Source of the DNA: Planctomycetota bacterium
Lineage (GTDB): Bacteria; Planctomycetota; UBA1135; GCA-002686595
Direction: 5' to 3'
NCBI GenBank assembly: GCA_011053145.1
Contig: DRLC01000244.1
Span: forward strand, 1 to 40,038
Length of the DNA stretch: 40,038 nt
Translations under genes and position numbers: made by a program
The notes under the pieces: generated by a model
What the model was told of the DNA's origin: nothing
Databases searched by the model: none
The model's input: the letters and a program-made list of their open reading frames with translations, nothing else
In this document: positions 1 to 6,850 of the stretch, piece by piece
Numbering within the stretch: the first letter of the stretch is position 1
Layout of the letters: every line of letters begins with the position of its first letter

Positions 1-1706
1 ACCACATGAACGAGGGGCACGCGGCTTTCCTGACGATGGAGCGCGCTCGCCAGCTCACCCACTCGGAGGGACTGACCTTCGAAGAGGCGCGCGAAGCCGT
101 GCGTGCGACCACGCTCTTCACGACGCACACCCCCGTCCCCGCGGGACACGACCGCTTCGACGAGGACCTGATGCGGCGCTACTTCTCGGATGTCAGCTCC
201 TGGGCCGGCGTTCCGTGGGAGACGTTCTGGGAGCTCGGCGGCGCGCGCGGCGAAGCGAAGAGCGACACGTTCAACATGACGTACCTGGCGATGAACTTCG
301 CCTCGTTCCGCAACGGCGTCAGCAAGCTGCACGGAATCGCCAGCCGCAAGCTCTTCCGCTCCTTCTGGCCCGAGCGCATCGAGAGCGAGATCCCGGTCGG
401 ATCGGTCACCAATGGAATCCACCTGCCCACATGGACGGCGCCCGAGCTGGCCTCCGTGTTGGGTGCTTCCTCGCGACCGATCCAACCGGACGACTTCGCC
501 GACCCCCTCACCGGAGAACTGCTCGCTCGCTTCTGGCGCACGAAGCAGGAGCAGAAGGCCAAGCTCCTCGACGAGCTGCGACTGCGCACGCGGCGCTCCT
601 TCGTGCAACGAGGCGATAGCCCGCTGCTGCTCGATCGCACCCTCGCTGGCCTCGAGCAGGACGCCCTCCTGATCGGCTTCGCGCGCCGCTTCGCCCCCTA
701 CAAGCGCGCCGACCTGATGTTCCGGGACAGCGAGCGACTTCTCTCGATCCTCTCCGACGAGGAGCGGCCCGTCCGCATCCTGATCGCGGGCAAGGCACAC
801 CCACGCGATCAGATGGGGAAGGACATCCTGCACCAGATCGCCGACCGCACGCGGCAGGACGGGTTCGTGGGACGGGTCCTGTTCCTCGAGGACTACGACA
901 TCGAACTCGCCCGCCTGCTGATGAGCGGTGTCGACGTCTGGCTCAACACGCCCACGCGGATGCTCGAAGCCTCCGGAACCTCGGGCATGAAGGCCGCCGC
1001 CAACGGCGCCCTCAACCTCTCGATCGGAGACGGCTGGTGGCCCGAGGGTTTCGATGGGAAGAACGGCTGGTTGATCGAACAGTCGCGGGCCTACGAATCG
1101 CAGGAACTCCAGGACCAGCTCGATGCCTCGATCCTCTACCGCCTACTCGAGGAGGAAGTCGTCCCCGCCTTCTTCGAACGCGCGGAGGACGGCCTCCCCC
1201 ACGAGTGGTTGTCCCGGGTCGCCCATTCGCTCGCCACGGTGCCCACGGTCTTCAACACCGACCGCATGGTCCTCGAATACACCGAGCGCGCGTACACCCC
1301 GCTCTCCCTTTCCTACGCGGACCTCTCCAAGGACCACATGGCCGAGGCCAAGCGCACGGTCTCCGAACTCAACCGCCTGCGCCGCGGGTTCGAGAAGATC
1401 GAGATCCTCTCGGCTTCGGTGGGCGACCTCACCGGCCTCGAAGTGGGAGATCCGGTGGACTTGCGCCTCGAGGCACGCATCGGTGAGCTTCGCCCCGAGG
1501 ATGTCCTCGCCGAATTGGTCATCGGACACGCGAACGGCGGTGAGAATCTCGATCTACCACACGCGGTCGAACTCTCCCACACCGAGGCGCATCCGGACGG
1601 CCGGCATGTCTTCGAGGGCCGGTATGCCCCCACACGCTCCGGGCGCTTCCGCTATGGGCTGCGCATCCGCGACCGCCGCCGCGGCGATTTCGTGCTCTGG
1701 GCCTGA
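1..1706 (+). CDS. glgP: alpha-glucan (glycogen/maltodextrin) phosphorylase, 5'-truncated
   Basis: Phosphorolysis of alpha-1,4-glucan to glucose-1-phosphate (GT35, PLP-dependent). The frame is open at the left edge: the first codons read H-MNEGHAAF, an internal motif of the family, so the ATG at 6 is not the true start and the N-terminal part lies outside the window. Counting from that Met, the pyridoxal-phosphate motif EASGTSGMK is present with the PLP lysine at about residue 329, followed by NGALNLSIGDGWWPEG. RFAPYKRADL near residue 230 and NGIHLPTW near 138 are also typical. The variant motifs fit the bacterial short-type (DUF3417-bearing) alpha-glucan phosphorylases rather than E. coli GlgP. 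It ends in a beta-rich tail of about 110 residues. The next gene is on the other strand and its stop lies 10 bases away, so the genes converge. Family assignment is firm; preference for glycogen or maltodextrin is unknown. Confidence 0.93.
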   Translation, partial: HMNEGHAAFLTMERARQLTHSEGLTFEEAREAVRATTLFTTHTPVPAGHDRFDEDLMRRYFSDVSSWAGVPWETFWELGGARGEAKSDTFNMTYLAMNFASFRNGVSKLHGIASRKLFRSFWPERIESEIPVGSVTNGIHLPTWTAPELASVLGASSRPIQPDDFADPLTGELLARFWRTKQEQKAKLLDELRLRTRRSFVQRGDSPLLLDRTLAGLEQDALLIGFARRFAPYKRADLMFRDSERLLSILSDEERPVRILIAGKAHPRDQMGKDILHQIADRTRQDGFVGRVLFLEDYDIELARLLMSGVDVWLNTPTRMLEASGTSGMKAAANGALNLSIGDGWWPEGFDGKNGWLIEQSRAYESQELQDQLDASILYRLLEEEVVPAFFERAEDGLPHEWLSRVAHSLATVPTVFNTDRMVLEYTERAYTPLSLSYADLSKDHMAEAKRTVSELNRLRRGFEKIEILSASVGDLTGLEVGDPVDLRLEARIGELRPEDVLAELVIGHANGGENLDLPHAVELSHTEAHPDGRHVFEGRYAPTRSGRFRYGLRIRDRRRGDFVLWA

Positions 1707-1716
1707 GGGGCTCCGC

Positions 1717-1917
1717 CTATCCCATCCAGAAGCCCTTGCGGTGGGACACACCCAAGGACTTGCGGCAGATGCTGCAGAAATAGACGAAGCGGCAACCGAG
1801 AAGGCCCCTGAGCTTGCGGTACCAGATCCGCTCCAAGGGCTCGGAGCAGTGTGGACAGAGGGGCTGGACGTCTTCCTTCTCTTCGAGCTCGATCATGTGG
1901 TGTTCCATGGCCAGCAT
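1717..1917 (-). CDS. small zinc-ribbon protein, 66 aa
   Basis: Short basic protein with two CxxC pairs, CPHC near residue 21 and CSIC near residue 49, separated by about 24 residues: the layout of a zinc ribbon. Between them lie a Tyr/Arg-rich stretch and an FVYFC strand. The function is not recognised; such small proteins may bind nucleic acid or assemble with partners. The start at 1917 is favoured because GGGGAG lies about 10 bases upstream; a second Met three codons later is possible. It lies between the converging phosphorylase gene and a small membrane-protein gene on the same strand, with 59 bases between them. Coding status is supported by the paired cysteines and the tight fit between neighbours. 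Confidence 0.6.
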   Translation of the reverse strand: MLAMEHHMIELEEKEDVQPLCPHCSEPLERIWYRKLRGLLGCRFVYFCSICRKSLGVSHRKGFWMG

Positions 1918-1976
1918 TGCGGCGGGCTCCCCGACGCGGAGAGCGAGAGGTCATTCCATGCCGATCCCACGCATCC

Positions 1977-2228
1977 CTAGAGGTGGGCCAGGACGCGCTT
2001 GTTGTGGTTGTACGCGGCCAGAGCCGCCCACAGGATCGCGATCGGCCAGAGGACGAAGAGCCCGAGCCCGAAGGTGATGAGCCAGGCCAGGCAGAACAGG
2101 ATCCCCATCACGATCGCACCGAGGATCGTGGAGTAGAGCATCCCCAGCGGGCCGAGGAGGAAGGTCAGGAGGATCGCGACCCCCACGCTCTTCGTGGTGA
2201 GGACGACGGTCACGTTCTTGGACGCCAT
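1977..2228 (-). CDS. small conserved-type membrane protein, 83 aa
   Basis: Two strongly hydrophobic segments (about residues 12-35 and 38-68) are joined by a short Gly/Pro turn and followed by a basic tail, YNHNKRVLAHL. The pattern LLGPLGMLYSTILGAIVMG followed by WPIAILWAALAA resembles a widespread family of small bacterial inner-membrane proteins of unknown function, sometimes annotated as superinfection-immunity-like; that similarity is from memory. The frame is open further upstream, but the start at 2228 is chosen because the preceding 24 codons (rich in Pro and Arg) do not look coding and because a TATACT hexamer lies exactly 7 bases before this ATG. No Shine-Dalgarno sequence is visible, so the mRNA may be leaderless. 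Confidence 0.65.
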   Translation of the reverse strand: MASKNVTVVLTTKSVGVAILLTFLLGPLGMLYSTILGAIVMGILFCLAWLITFGLGLFVLWPIAILWAALAAYNHNKRVLAHL

Positions 2229-2235
2229 GGCTGGA

Positions 2236-2241
2236 AGTATA
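2236..2241 (-). promoter_or_regulatory. -10 element TATACT, possible leaderless start
   Basis: TATACT on the minus strand lies 7 bases from the ATG at 2228, which puts transcription initiation at or next to the start codon. A run of C residues precedes it. No convincing -35 element is seen at 17 bases. Confidence 0.4.
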
Positions 2242-2330
2242 GGGGGGGAAGGGACGGGCCGTGCGGCACCTTCGTGGGAACCGAGCCGCGCGGCTTGCAC
2301 GAAGTTCGCGGCGGTGCCCCGCGCGACCCC

Positions 2331-2822
2331 CTACTCGACCACCCAGATCGCGAGTCCCTCGCCCTTCTTGACGAGACGGTCGGCCAGGTGGCTGTGGAAC
2401 AGCTCCCGATGCCAGGGCAGAGCGGAACGGGAAACGACGACCGTCCCGTAGCCCTGCTCATGGGCGAGTTCGAGAACCTCCGTCGGAAGCGAGTCTTCCC
2501 GGGCCGCCGTGAACCAGGAGGTCTCCAGGCGGTCCGGATCGAATCCGGCTTCGAGCAGCACTCCGGCCATCTTGTCCAGGGTCGGGCGCGAGCGGCGCTG
2601 CGCCTCCTCGATCAGGCGAGCCTCCGGCCCCTCGGCCGATCCCGAATCCTCCTCGAGGTCTCCGTGCATCGCGATCCAGGGCGGGCCGAACGGCTCGACG
2701 ACGTGGAAGAGCCGCACCCGTGCCGAGTCGTTCCCCGCCAGCATTCGGCCGACGTAGTTCACGGCTCGTTCGGAGCCCGGAGAGTCATCCACCGCGATGA
2801 GAATGCGTTCCGCTGTCTTCAT
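2331..2822 (-). CDS. universal stress protein (UspA family), 163 aa
   Basis: Single Usp domain. The first strand and acidic pair, ILIAVDDSPGSERAV (residues 7-21), and the second core strand VRLFHVVEPF match UspA. The C-terminal strand GTVVVSRSALPWHRELF then aligns with the family's ATP-binding loop. In ATP-binding members this loop reads GxxG followed by G-S/T; here it is S-R-S-A-L-P-W-H with no glycines, so this copy probably belongs to the non-ATP-binding type. Length is normal. A clear GGGAGG lies 6 bases before the ATG at 2822. The gene is downstream of the hemerythrin gene on the same strand, separated by 192 bases that hold three hairpins. A general stress or hypoxia role is plausible but not shown. 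Confidence 0.85.
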   Translation of the reverse strand: MKTAERILIAVDDSPGSERAVNYVGRMLAGNDSARVRLFHVVEPFGPPWIAMHGDLEEDSGSAEGPEARLIEEAQRRSRPTLDKMAGVLLEAGFDPDRLETSWFTAAREDSLPTEVLELAHEQGYGTVVVSRSALPWHRELFHSHLADRLVKKGEGLAIWVVE

Positions 2823-2906
2823 CCCACACCTCCCTGGGTCGGGTCCATCTCGGGTCGAAACCGCGAGCGCGCATGGGTCTGTACGACGAGGAGGTGAGCT
2901 TTTCGA

Positions 2907-3011
2907 GAGCGGGGGAAGCCCCGCTCGCGCCCGTTGCCGGGGAAGAATGCCGGGGCGCCGCAGCCCTGCAACGCGACGCCCCGGACGATGAGGTCGGAAG
3001 AATCCGACCTC
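2907..3011. other. three consecutive inverted repeats between hemerythrin and Usp genes
   Basis: Three perfect 8-bp inverted repeats occur in about 105 bases. GAGCGGGG (2907-2914) pairs with 2919-2926 across a 4-base loop. CCGGGGCG (2950-2957) pairs with 2977-2984 across 19 bases. GAGGTCGG (2990-2997) pairs with 3004-3011 across 6 bases, starting 4 bases after the hemerythrin stop codon on the minus strand. None is followed by a T-run, so ordinary intrinsic termination is not evident; they may act as attenuator, mRNA 3'-end stabiliser or protein-binding sites. Confidence 0.5.
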
Positions 3012-3014
3012 GGT

Positions 3015-3773
3015 TCAGTTCGACCTCGCGGGTAGCCCCCCGGAGCGAGGGGAGGGCGAGCAAAGCGCAAGCCGCTCCCATTCGGTCGGGGTCGCCGCCG
3101 CGAGGGCGTGTGGGTAGAGCACCCCGGTCTCCTTGCCGAGGTGCATTCGCTGGAGGGTGAGCAGCGCCGACGCTTCGTCGCGGAGCCGGTCCCAGTCCTC
3201 CCGGGTGTCCTTTCCCTCGAACAGGATCGCATGGGCATACGCCCGGCTCGATCCGATGAGTTCCGCGAGCAATGCGTGCTCGCCTCGCAGGACCTCCGCG
3301 GTCGCTCCGAAACCGGACTGCTCGAGGATCGGGAAGAGCAGCTCCTCTTCTCGCTCGTGGTGCGCCTGGAGGTCGCGCAGGGATGCGAGGGCGTCGATGG
3401 CGGACACGACCCGACTCGCGCTCGCTTTCTCGTGGCCGATCGCCTCGGTCAGGCGATCGAGGACGTCCAGGATCTCCCCGTGCTCGGTCAGAAAGTCGCA
3501 GAGCGCGTGACCGTGCCCCACGACGCCGGCGAGACAGTCCGCCGACCAGCTCCTTCCCCCAGGGGAGGAAGGTTGGGCGGAGCAGGCCCAGCGCATGCCT
3601 TCCGTCGGAGGGCACTGCTCCGCCCCGGAGTCCTCGGGTCCGAGGACGACGCGTCGCCGCGCCGCGACGTCGCCGGGGCCGGCGACGTCACTCCCCAAGG
3701 ATCCCGAGCCACCACGAAGGACAGCGGCATCGGTGACCATGGGCTCAGTCTTGGATCGGTTCTCTTTGCCCAT
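3015..3773 (-). CDS. hemerythrin (HHE) domain protein
   Basis: Residues about 86-225 form a hemerythrin-like four-helix domain. Candidate di-iron ligands are H98 (LTEHGEIL), H138/H139 with E142/E143 (AHHEREEELLFP), H166 (RGEHALL) and H211/E215 (MHLGKETGVLYPH). Such proteins bind O2 or NO or repair iron-sulfur/nitrosative damage, often under Crp/Fnr control. The first 60-80 residues are low-complexity and unlike the family, so the true start may be downstream (for example Met60 at 3596). The start at 3773 is kept because GGAAGG lies 13 bases upstream and because a transcript predicted from the box at 3852-3865 would give a leader of about 44 bases. It follows the Crp/Fnr gene on the same strand with an 88-base gap. 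The domain call is good; the exact role is unknown. Confidence 0.75.
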   Translation of the reverse strand: MGKENRSKTEPMVTDAAVLRGGSGSLGSDVAGPGDVAARRRVVLGPEDSGAEQCPPTEGMRWACSAQPSSPGGRSWSADCLAGVVGHGHALCDFLTEHGEILDVLDRLTEAIGHEKASASRVVSAIDALASLRDLQAHHEREEELLFPILEQSGFGATAEVLRGEHALLAELIGSSRAYAHAILFEGKDTREDWDRLRDEASALLTLQRMHLGKETGVLYPHALAAATPTEWERLALCSPSPRSGGLPARSN

Positions 3774-3823
3774 CTGGTACGGCGCGCCTTCCTACAGAAC
3801 GCCGACTCCCCGGGGAGCAAGAG

Positions 3824-3829
3824 ATCCTC
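3824..3829 (-). promoter_or_regulatory. possible -10 (GAGGAT) placed for Fnr-type class II activation
   Basis: The minus-strand hexamer GAGGAT begins 22 bases after the palindromic box, the distance expected if the box is centred at -41.5. It matches TATAAT at only three positions. The predicted start near 3817 lies 44 bases before the hemerythrin ATG. Confidence 0.3.
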
Positions 3830-3851
3830 GCACAAGGGCGCGCCTGCGGCC

Positions 3852-3865
3852 TTGACGGCAGTCAA
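3852..3865. promoter_or_regulatory. Fnr/Dnr-type operator TTGAC-N4-GTCAA
   Basis: The sequence TTGACGGCAGTCAA is a perfect inverted repeat (5-bp arms, 4-bp spacer) matching the binding-site form of Fnr/Dnr/Anr regulators. It overlaps the stop codon of the Crp/Fnr gene (3862-3864) and lies 79 bases upstream of the hemerythrin start. The adjacent regulator has a recognition helix with the E-x-x-S-R pattern (E192, S195, R196) that in Fnr contacts TTGA half-sites. Autonomous control of the hemerythrin gene by this regulator is the simplest inference. Confidence 0.65.
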
Positions 3866-4587
3866 GCACCGGCTCGAAAGCTCTTCACCGCAGGGCCTTC
3901 GGCCCCATCCGAGATCGCTCCAAGAGCGGGCGCATCGTGGATGTCGAGCCTCGAACCGCGTACCGAGATCCACCCGAGGTCGCTCCAACGGCGCAGGAGA
4001 CGAGAGAGCGTCTCGGGCGTCACCGAGAGGTAGCTCGCGATGTCCTTCTTCGAGGAGGGCAGCTCGACGAAGGTGCCCGATTCATCTTCGCGGCCGGGGA
4101 GCCCGAGGATGTAGTGGGCGAGCCTCGCGCCCGCGCCCAGCGCGATCAGCTCCTCCATGTGTCCGATCGCTCCGTGCAGGCGCCTGCACATCCCGGCCAC
4201 CATCGCTTCGGCGAGCGCCGCCTCGCTGCGGAAGAGTTCGAGGAACGGAGCGCCAGCGATCTCCACGAGTTCGGTGCCCTCATCGACAGCCGTGCAGAAG
4301 ACCGGGTAGTGCCCGGACTGGAAGAGAGCCGCCTCCGCGAAGGCGGAGTTCGGCGAGACGATCCGCAAGACTCGCTCGCGACCGTCGGGCGCCACGCGAT
4401 AGAGGCGCGCCCCGCCCCGCCGCACGACGAAGAAGCCACGACACGGGTCGTCCTGGCGGAAGACGAACTCTCCCTTGCGATACACGCGGAGCCTCGACAT
4501 TCCGACGACCCGGTCGAACAGCTCGCGTCTCAGGGACTGGAAATGGGGGACTCCCTGGAGGACTTGACGGATGGCATGGTGGCTCAT
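3862..4587 (-). CDS. Crp/Fnr-family transcription regulator, 241 aa
   Basis: An N-terminal cyclic-nucleotide-binding-like beta-roll (about residues 15-120: FVFRQDDPCRGFFVVRRGGARLY) and dimer helix (about 122-152) lead to a C-terminal winged helix (about 175-225: SSKKDIASYLSVTPETLSRLLRRW). The recognition helix has E192, S195 and R196, the Fnr/Dnr pattern. It lacks the N-terminal cysteine cluster of 4Fe-4S Fnr; only three scattered Cys occur (C49, C98, C134), so a Dnr-like (heme/NO) or ligand-free mode is more likely than O2 sensing by a cluster. The effector is not deducible. It is divergent from the HEAT-repeat gene and directly upstream of the hemerythrin gene. A TAGATT hexamer lies 9 bases before the ATG and there is no clear Shine-Dalgarno. 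Confidence 0.88.
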   Translation of the reverse strand: MSHHAIRQVLQGVPHFQSLRRELFDRVVGMSRLRVYRKGEFVFRQDDPCRGFFVVRRGGARLYRVAPDGRERVLRIVSPNSAFAEAALFQSGHYPVFCTAVDEGTELVEIAGAPFLELFRSEAALAEAMVAGMCRRLHGAIGHMEELIALGAGARLAHYILGLPGREDESGTFVELPSSKKDIASYLSVTPETLSRLLRRWSDLGWISVRGSRLDIHDAPALGAISDGAEGPAVKSFRAGA

Positions 4588-4596
4588 GATGGCCCG

Positions 4597-4602
4597 AATC
4601 TA
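4597..4602 (-). promoter_or_regulatory. -10-like TAGATT before the Crp/Fnr gene
   Basis: TAGATT on the minus strand lies 9 bases from the ATG at 4587. If used, the leader would be only 2-3 bases. No -35 match is seen. Confidence 0.3.
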
Positions 4603-4680
4603 GGCCGTGGATCCGGTTTCGGCTCTACGGAATAGAACGCACGTTCCACCTCACGCCGGCGGTAAGGATGGGTCGAGGGT

Positions 4681-4709
4681 GTGACCCAAGAGTCCCCACC
4701 CCCTAACCT
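4681..4709 (+). promoter_or_regulatory. candidate sigma70-type promoter for the HEAT-repeat gene
   Basis: GTGACC (4681-4686) and TAACCT (4704-4709) are separated by 17 bases with C-rich sequence before the -10. The predicted start, near 4716, lies about 26 bases before the ATG at 4742. The same layout is seen at 39891-39919. Confidence 0.45.
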
Positions 4710-4741
4710 TGTTTCTTGGACCCCCCCGTGCGGTCCCGGCC

Positions 4742-6841
4742 ATGCTCTCCTCCACACTCCTCGTCTGCTCGCTCCTCCTGCCCCAGGGCGGTGATGCCGG
4801 CGTCCAGGGCTGGGAACTCCTGCCCCCGCCCCCCTTCGGGGGCCTGCAGCCCCCCTCGATCTCGGAGGACGACGGCGGCGAAGTGGACCCGGGCGCGGGG
4901 CCGGGCGCCTCGGGAGGAGGATCGGGAGGTGACGGCACCGACGCGAATCCCGGGGGATCGACCGGAAGCGAAGGGGCGGGCGGATCCTTCCCGGGTGAAG
5001 CGGGGCCGGTCGGGGCGGAGAACGGACGCCCCCCTTCCCCCTTCGCGCCCTCGGCCGCGGTCTCTTCCGCGCCGACGAGCGGCACCTCCGGGTATGCGCT
5101 CGAATTGGACCTGTGGCCGATCTGGTGGCGACTGCAACGCGAGGTCTACCTGACCCCCTCCCCCTGGCCGCTCTCCCCCACCACGGGTCGCGGTTTCGCG
5201 CTCGCGGGCGACGACGCGCCGGGGCCGAGCGTCACGACAGCCCTCGCACAGGGGCGTCTCGTTCCCGCGCTCCTCGAGGCCCTGGAGAACGACCCGTCCT
5301 CGGTCGAACGCGCGGCGATCCTGCTCGCACTCGCTCGCATCGGCGAGGAACATCCCTTCGAACTCGGCCCGTCGAAGCTCCAAGATCTCCTCCTCACCGC
5401 CCTCGCCGACGGGAACCGGAACGTGGCCGAGACGGCCTGCATCTCGCTCGGTGTGCTCGGCCGACCCGCGGCACTGTCACCGCTTTCCGCACTCCTCGCC
5501 GACGATGAAGCGGGGCGCAAGCTCGTGCACGGCCGCCACGTTTCGGTACGCATGCGCTCCTTTGCCGCGCTCTCGATCGGACTCATCGCGGCACGCACCT
5601 CCAACCTCGATGTCGCGCGCTTCGCCGCCTCGGCCCTGCGCGAGAACTTGGAACGCGATCCCGGTCCGAGCCCCGACCTCCATGTCGCCTCCCTCGTCGC
5701 CCTCGGAGCCATCGGACCGATCGAGGATGCTCGCCTCTGCGACTCGGTCGCGCTCCTTCTCCTGCGGCTGATGTCGAGCCGCCGAGAGAGCGTCGAAGCC
5801 CGCGCCCAGGTGCCCCCCGCCCTCGGCTCGCTGTGGCCCGGCCTCGGAGCGGAAACCCGCGAGAAGGTGCTGCGCACGCTCCTCGACGGCTCCCTGCGCC
5901 GCTCCGAGCGCGACCTCATCCGCCAGGGCTGTGCGCTCGCCCTCGGACGCATCGGCGATCGCGGTGAGAGCGATGCGAGCCGAGCCGTCCGCAGGCGCCT
6001 GACCGAGCTCGCCTCCGGCGGCGATCAGCGGCTCCGCGCCATCGCGCTCCTCGGCCTGGCGCGGGTGGTAACCCGCCCCGTGCCCCCCGGAGCGAAGGCC
6101 CAGGCGGGTCCGCAGGGGCACGCGCTGAAGGATGCCCTACGTTTCCTCGAACGCCGGCTGGGCCACGCGCGCTTCGATGACGAGGCGTGGATCGCGCTCG
6201 CCCTCGGACTTCTCCAGCACGGCCAGAACGCCCTCGGCGAGCGGGTGGGCTCGGACATCCCATTCATCCTGCGGGAGGGCATGCGACGCGCCCCCTCCCC
6301 GACGATCCGAACGGCCTACGCGATCGCGCTCGGATTCACCGGGGATGCGAAATCCGTCAGCGCGCTCGAACGCGTCCTCGAAGAGGTGGACCCCGACCGG
6401 CGTGCGCTGGCCGCCGAAGCGCTCGGGATGAGCGGATCCCCGGGGGCGATCGAACCCCTTCGCAAACTGCTCGAAGCCTCCGAACACCGGCCGCGGACCC
6501 TCGCGTCCGCGGCGCGGGCGCTCACGCTCCTGCACGATCCTGAACTCGTCGAACGCCTCGGCCGCATCCGCGAACGCGCCCCCGGGAGCTTCGCCGGACA
6601 GGGAGTCACGCGCGCCCTCGGTCTCTCCCGGCACCCCGACGCCGCTGACACCCTGCTGCAACAGCTCGTCGACCCGCGCGCCACCGCTCTCGATCGCGCA
6701 CACGCGGCGGTGGGCATTGGGCTCCTCGCACAAAAGGAACGGACGGATTGGAGCGCGCTCCTCTCCTTCGACCTGCACTACCGCGCCGCACCGTCGATCC
6801 TCCTCGGGTCGGACCGCGGTGGGATCCTGGATCTGCCGTAG
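4742..6841 (+). CDS. exported HEAT-repeat protein, 699 aa
   Basis: Starts with a short signal-peptide-like segment (MLSSTLLVCSLLL, then PQGGDAG). A Gly/Pro/Ser/Asp-rich linker follows to about residue 115. From about residue 175 to the end it consists of HEAT-like helical repeats, recognisable by recurring blocks such as ERAAILLALARIGEEHP, VAETACISLGVLGRPAAL, RALAAEALGMSGSPGAI and ALDRAHAAVGIGLLAQKER. Such scaffolds mediate protein-protein contacts at the envelope; no catalytic motif is seen. An in-frame TTG at 4709 is rejected as start because it would overlap the -10 element. The gene is divergent from crp/fnr and convergent with the phosphopantetheinyl transferase, whose stop lies 9 bases away. 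Exported HEAT proteins are common in Planctomycetota. Confidence 0.85.
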   Translation: MLSSTLLVCSLLLPQGGDAGVQGWELLPPPPFGGLQPPSISEDDGGEVDPGAGPGASGGGSGGDGTDANPGGSTGSEGAGGSFPGEAGPVGAENGRPPSPFAPSAAVSSAPTSGTSGYALELDLWPIWWRLQREVYLTPSPWPLSPTTGRGFALAGDDAPGPSVTTALAQGRLVPALLEALENDPSSVERAAILLALARIGEEHPFELGPSKLQDLLLTALADGNRNVAETACISLGVLGRPAALSPLSALLADDEAGRKLVHGRHVSVRMRSFAALSIGLIAARTSNLDVARFAASALRENLERDPGPSPDLHVASLVALGAIGPIEDARLCDSVALLLLRLMSSRRESVEARAQVPPALGSLWPGLGAETREKVLRTLLDGSLRRSERDLIRQGCALALGRIGDRGESDASRAVRRRLTELASGGDQRLRAIALLGLARVVTRPVPPGAKAQAGPQGHALKDALRFLERRLGHARFDDEAWIALALGLLQHGQNALGERVGSDIPFILREGMRRAPSPTIRTAYAIALGFTGDAKSVSALERVLEEVDPDRRALAAEALGMSGSPGAIEPLRKLLEASEHRPRTLASAARALTLLHDPELVERLGRIRERAPGSFAGQGVTRALGLSRHPDAADTLLQQLVDPRATALDRAHAAVGIGLLAQKERTDWSALLSFDLHYRAAPSILLGSDRGGILDLP

Positions 6842-6850
6842 GCGACCCAG

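Noticed and set aside
2331-4587. Reading the hemerythrin-Usp-Crp group as a dormancy (DosR-like) regulon
   Set aside because: Only the gene families are suggestive; the operator is of Fnr type and there is no two-component regulator here.
3108-4589. Plus-strand frame of 493 codons over the hemerythrin and Crp/Fnr genes
   Set aside because: Antisense shadow; C-terminal half is almost pure Arg/Pro/Ser, and the minus strand has recognisable domains.
4709-4741. TTG start adding 11 residues to the HEAT-repeat protein
   Set aside because: It overlaps the -10 element of the candidate promoter and would displace the signal peptide from the N-terminus.
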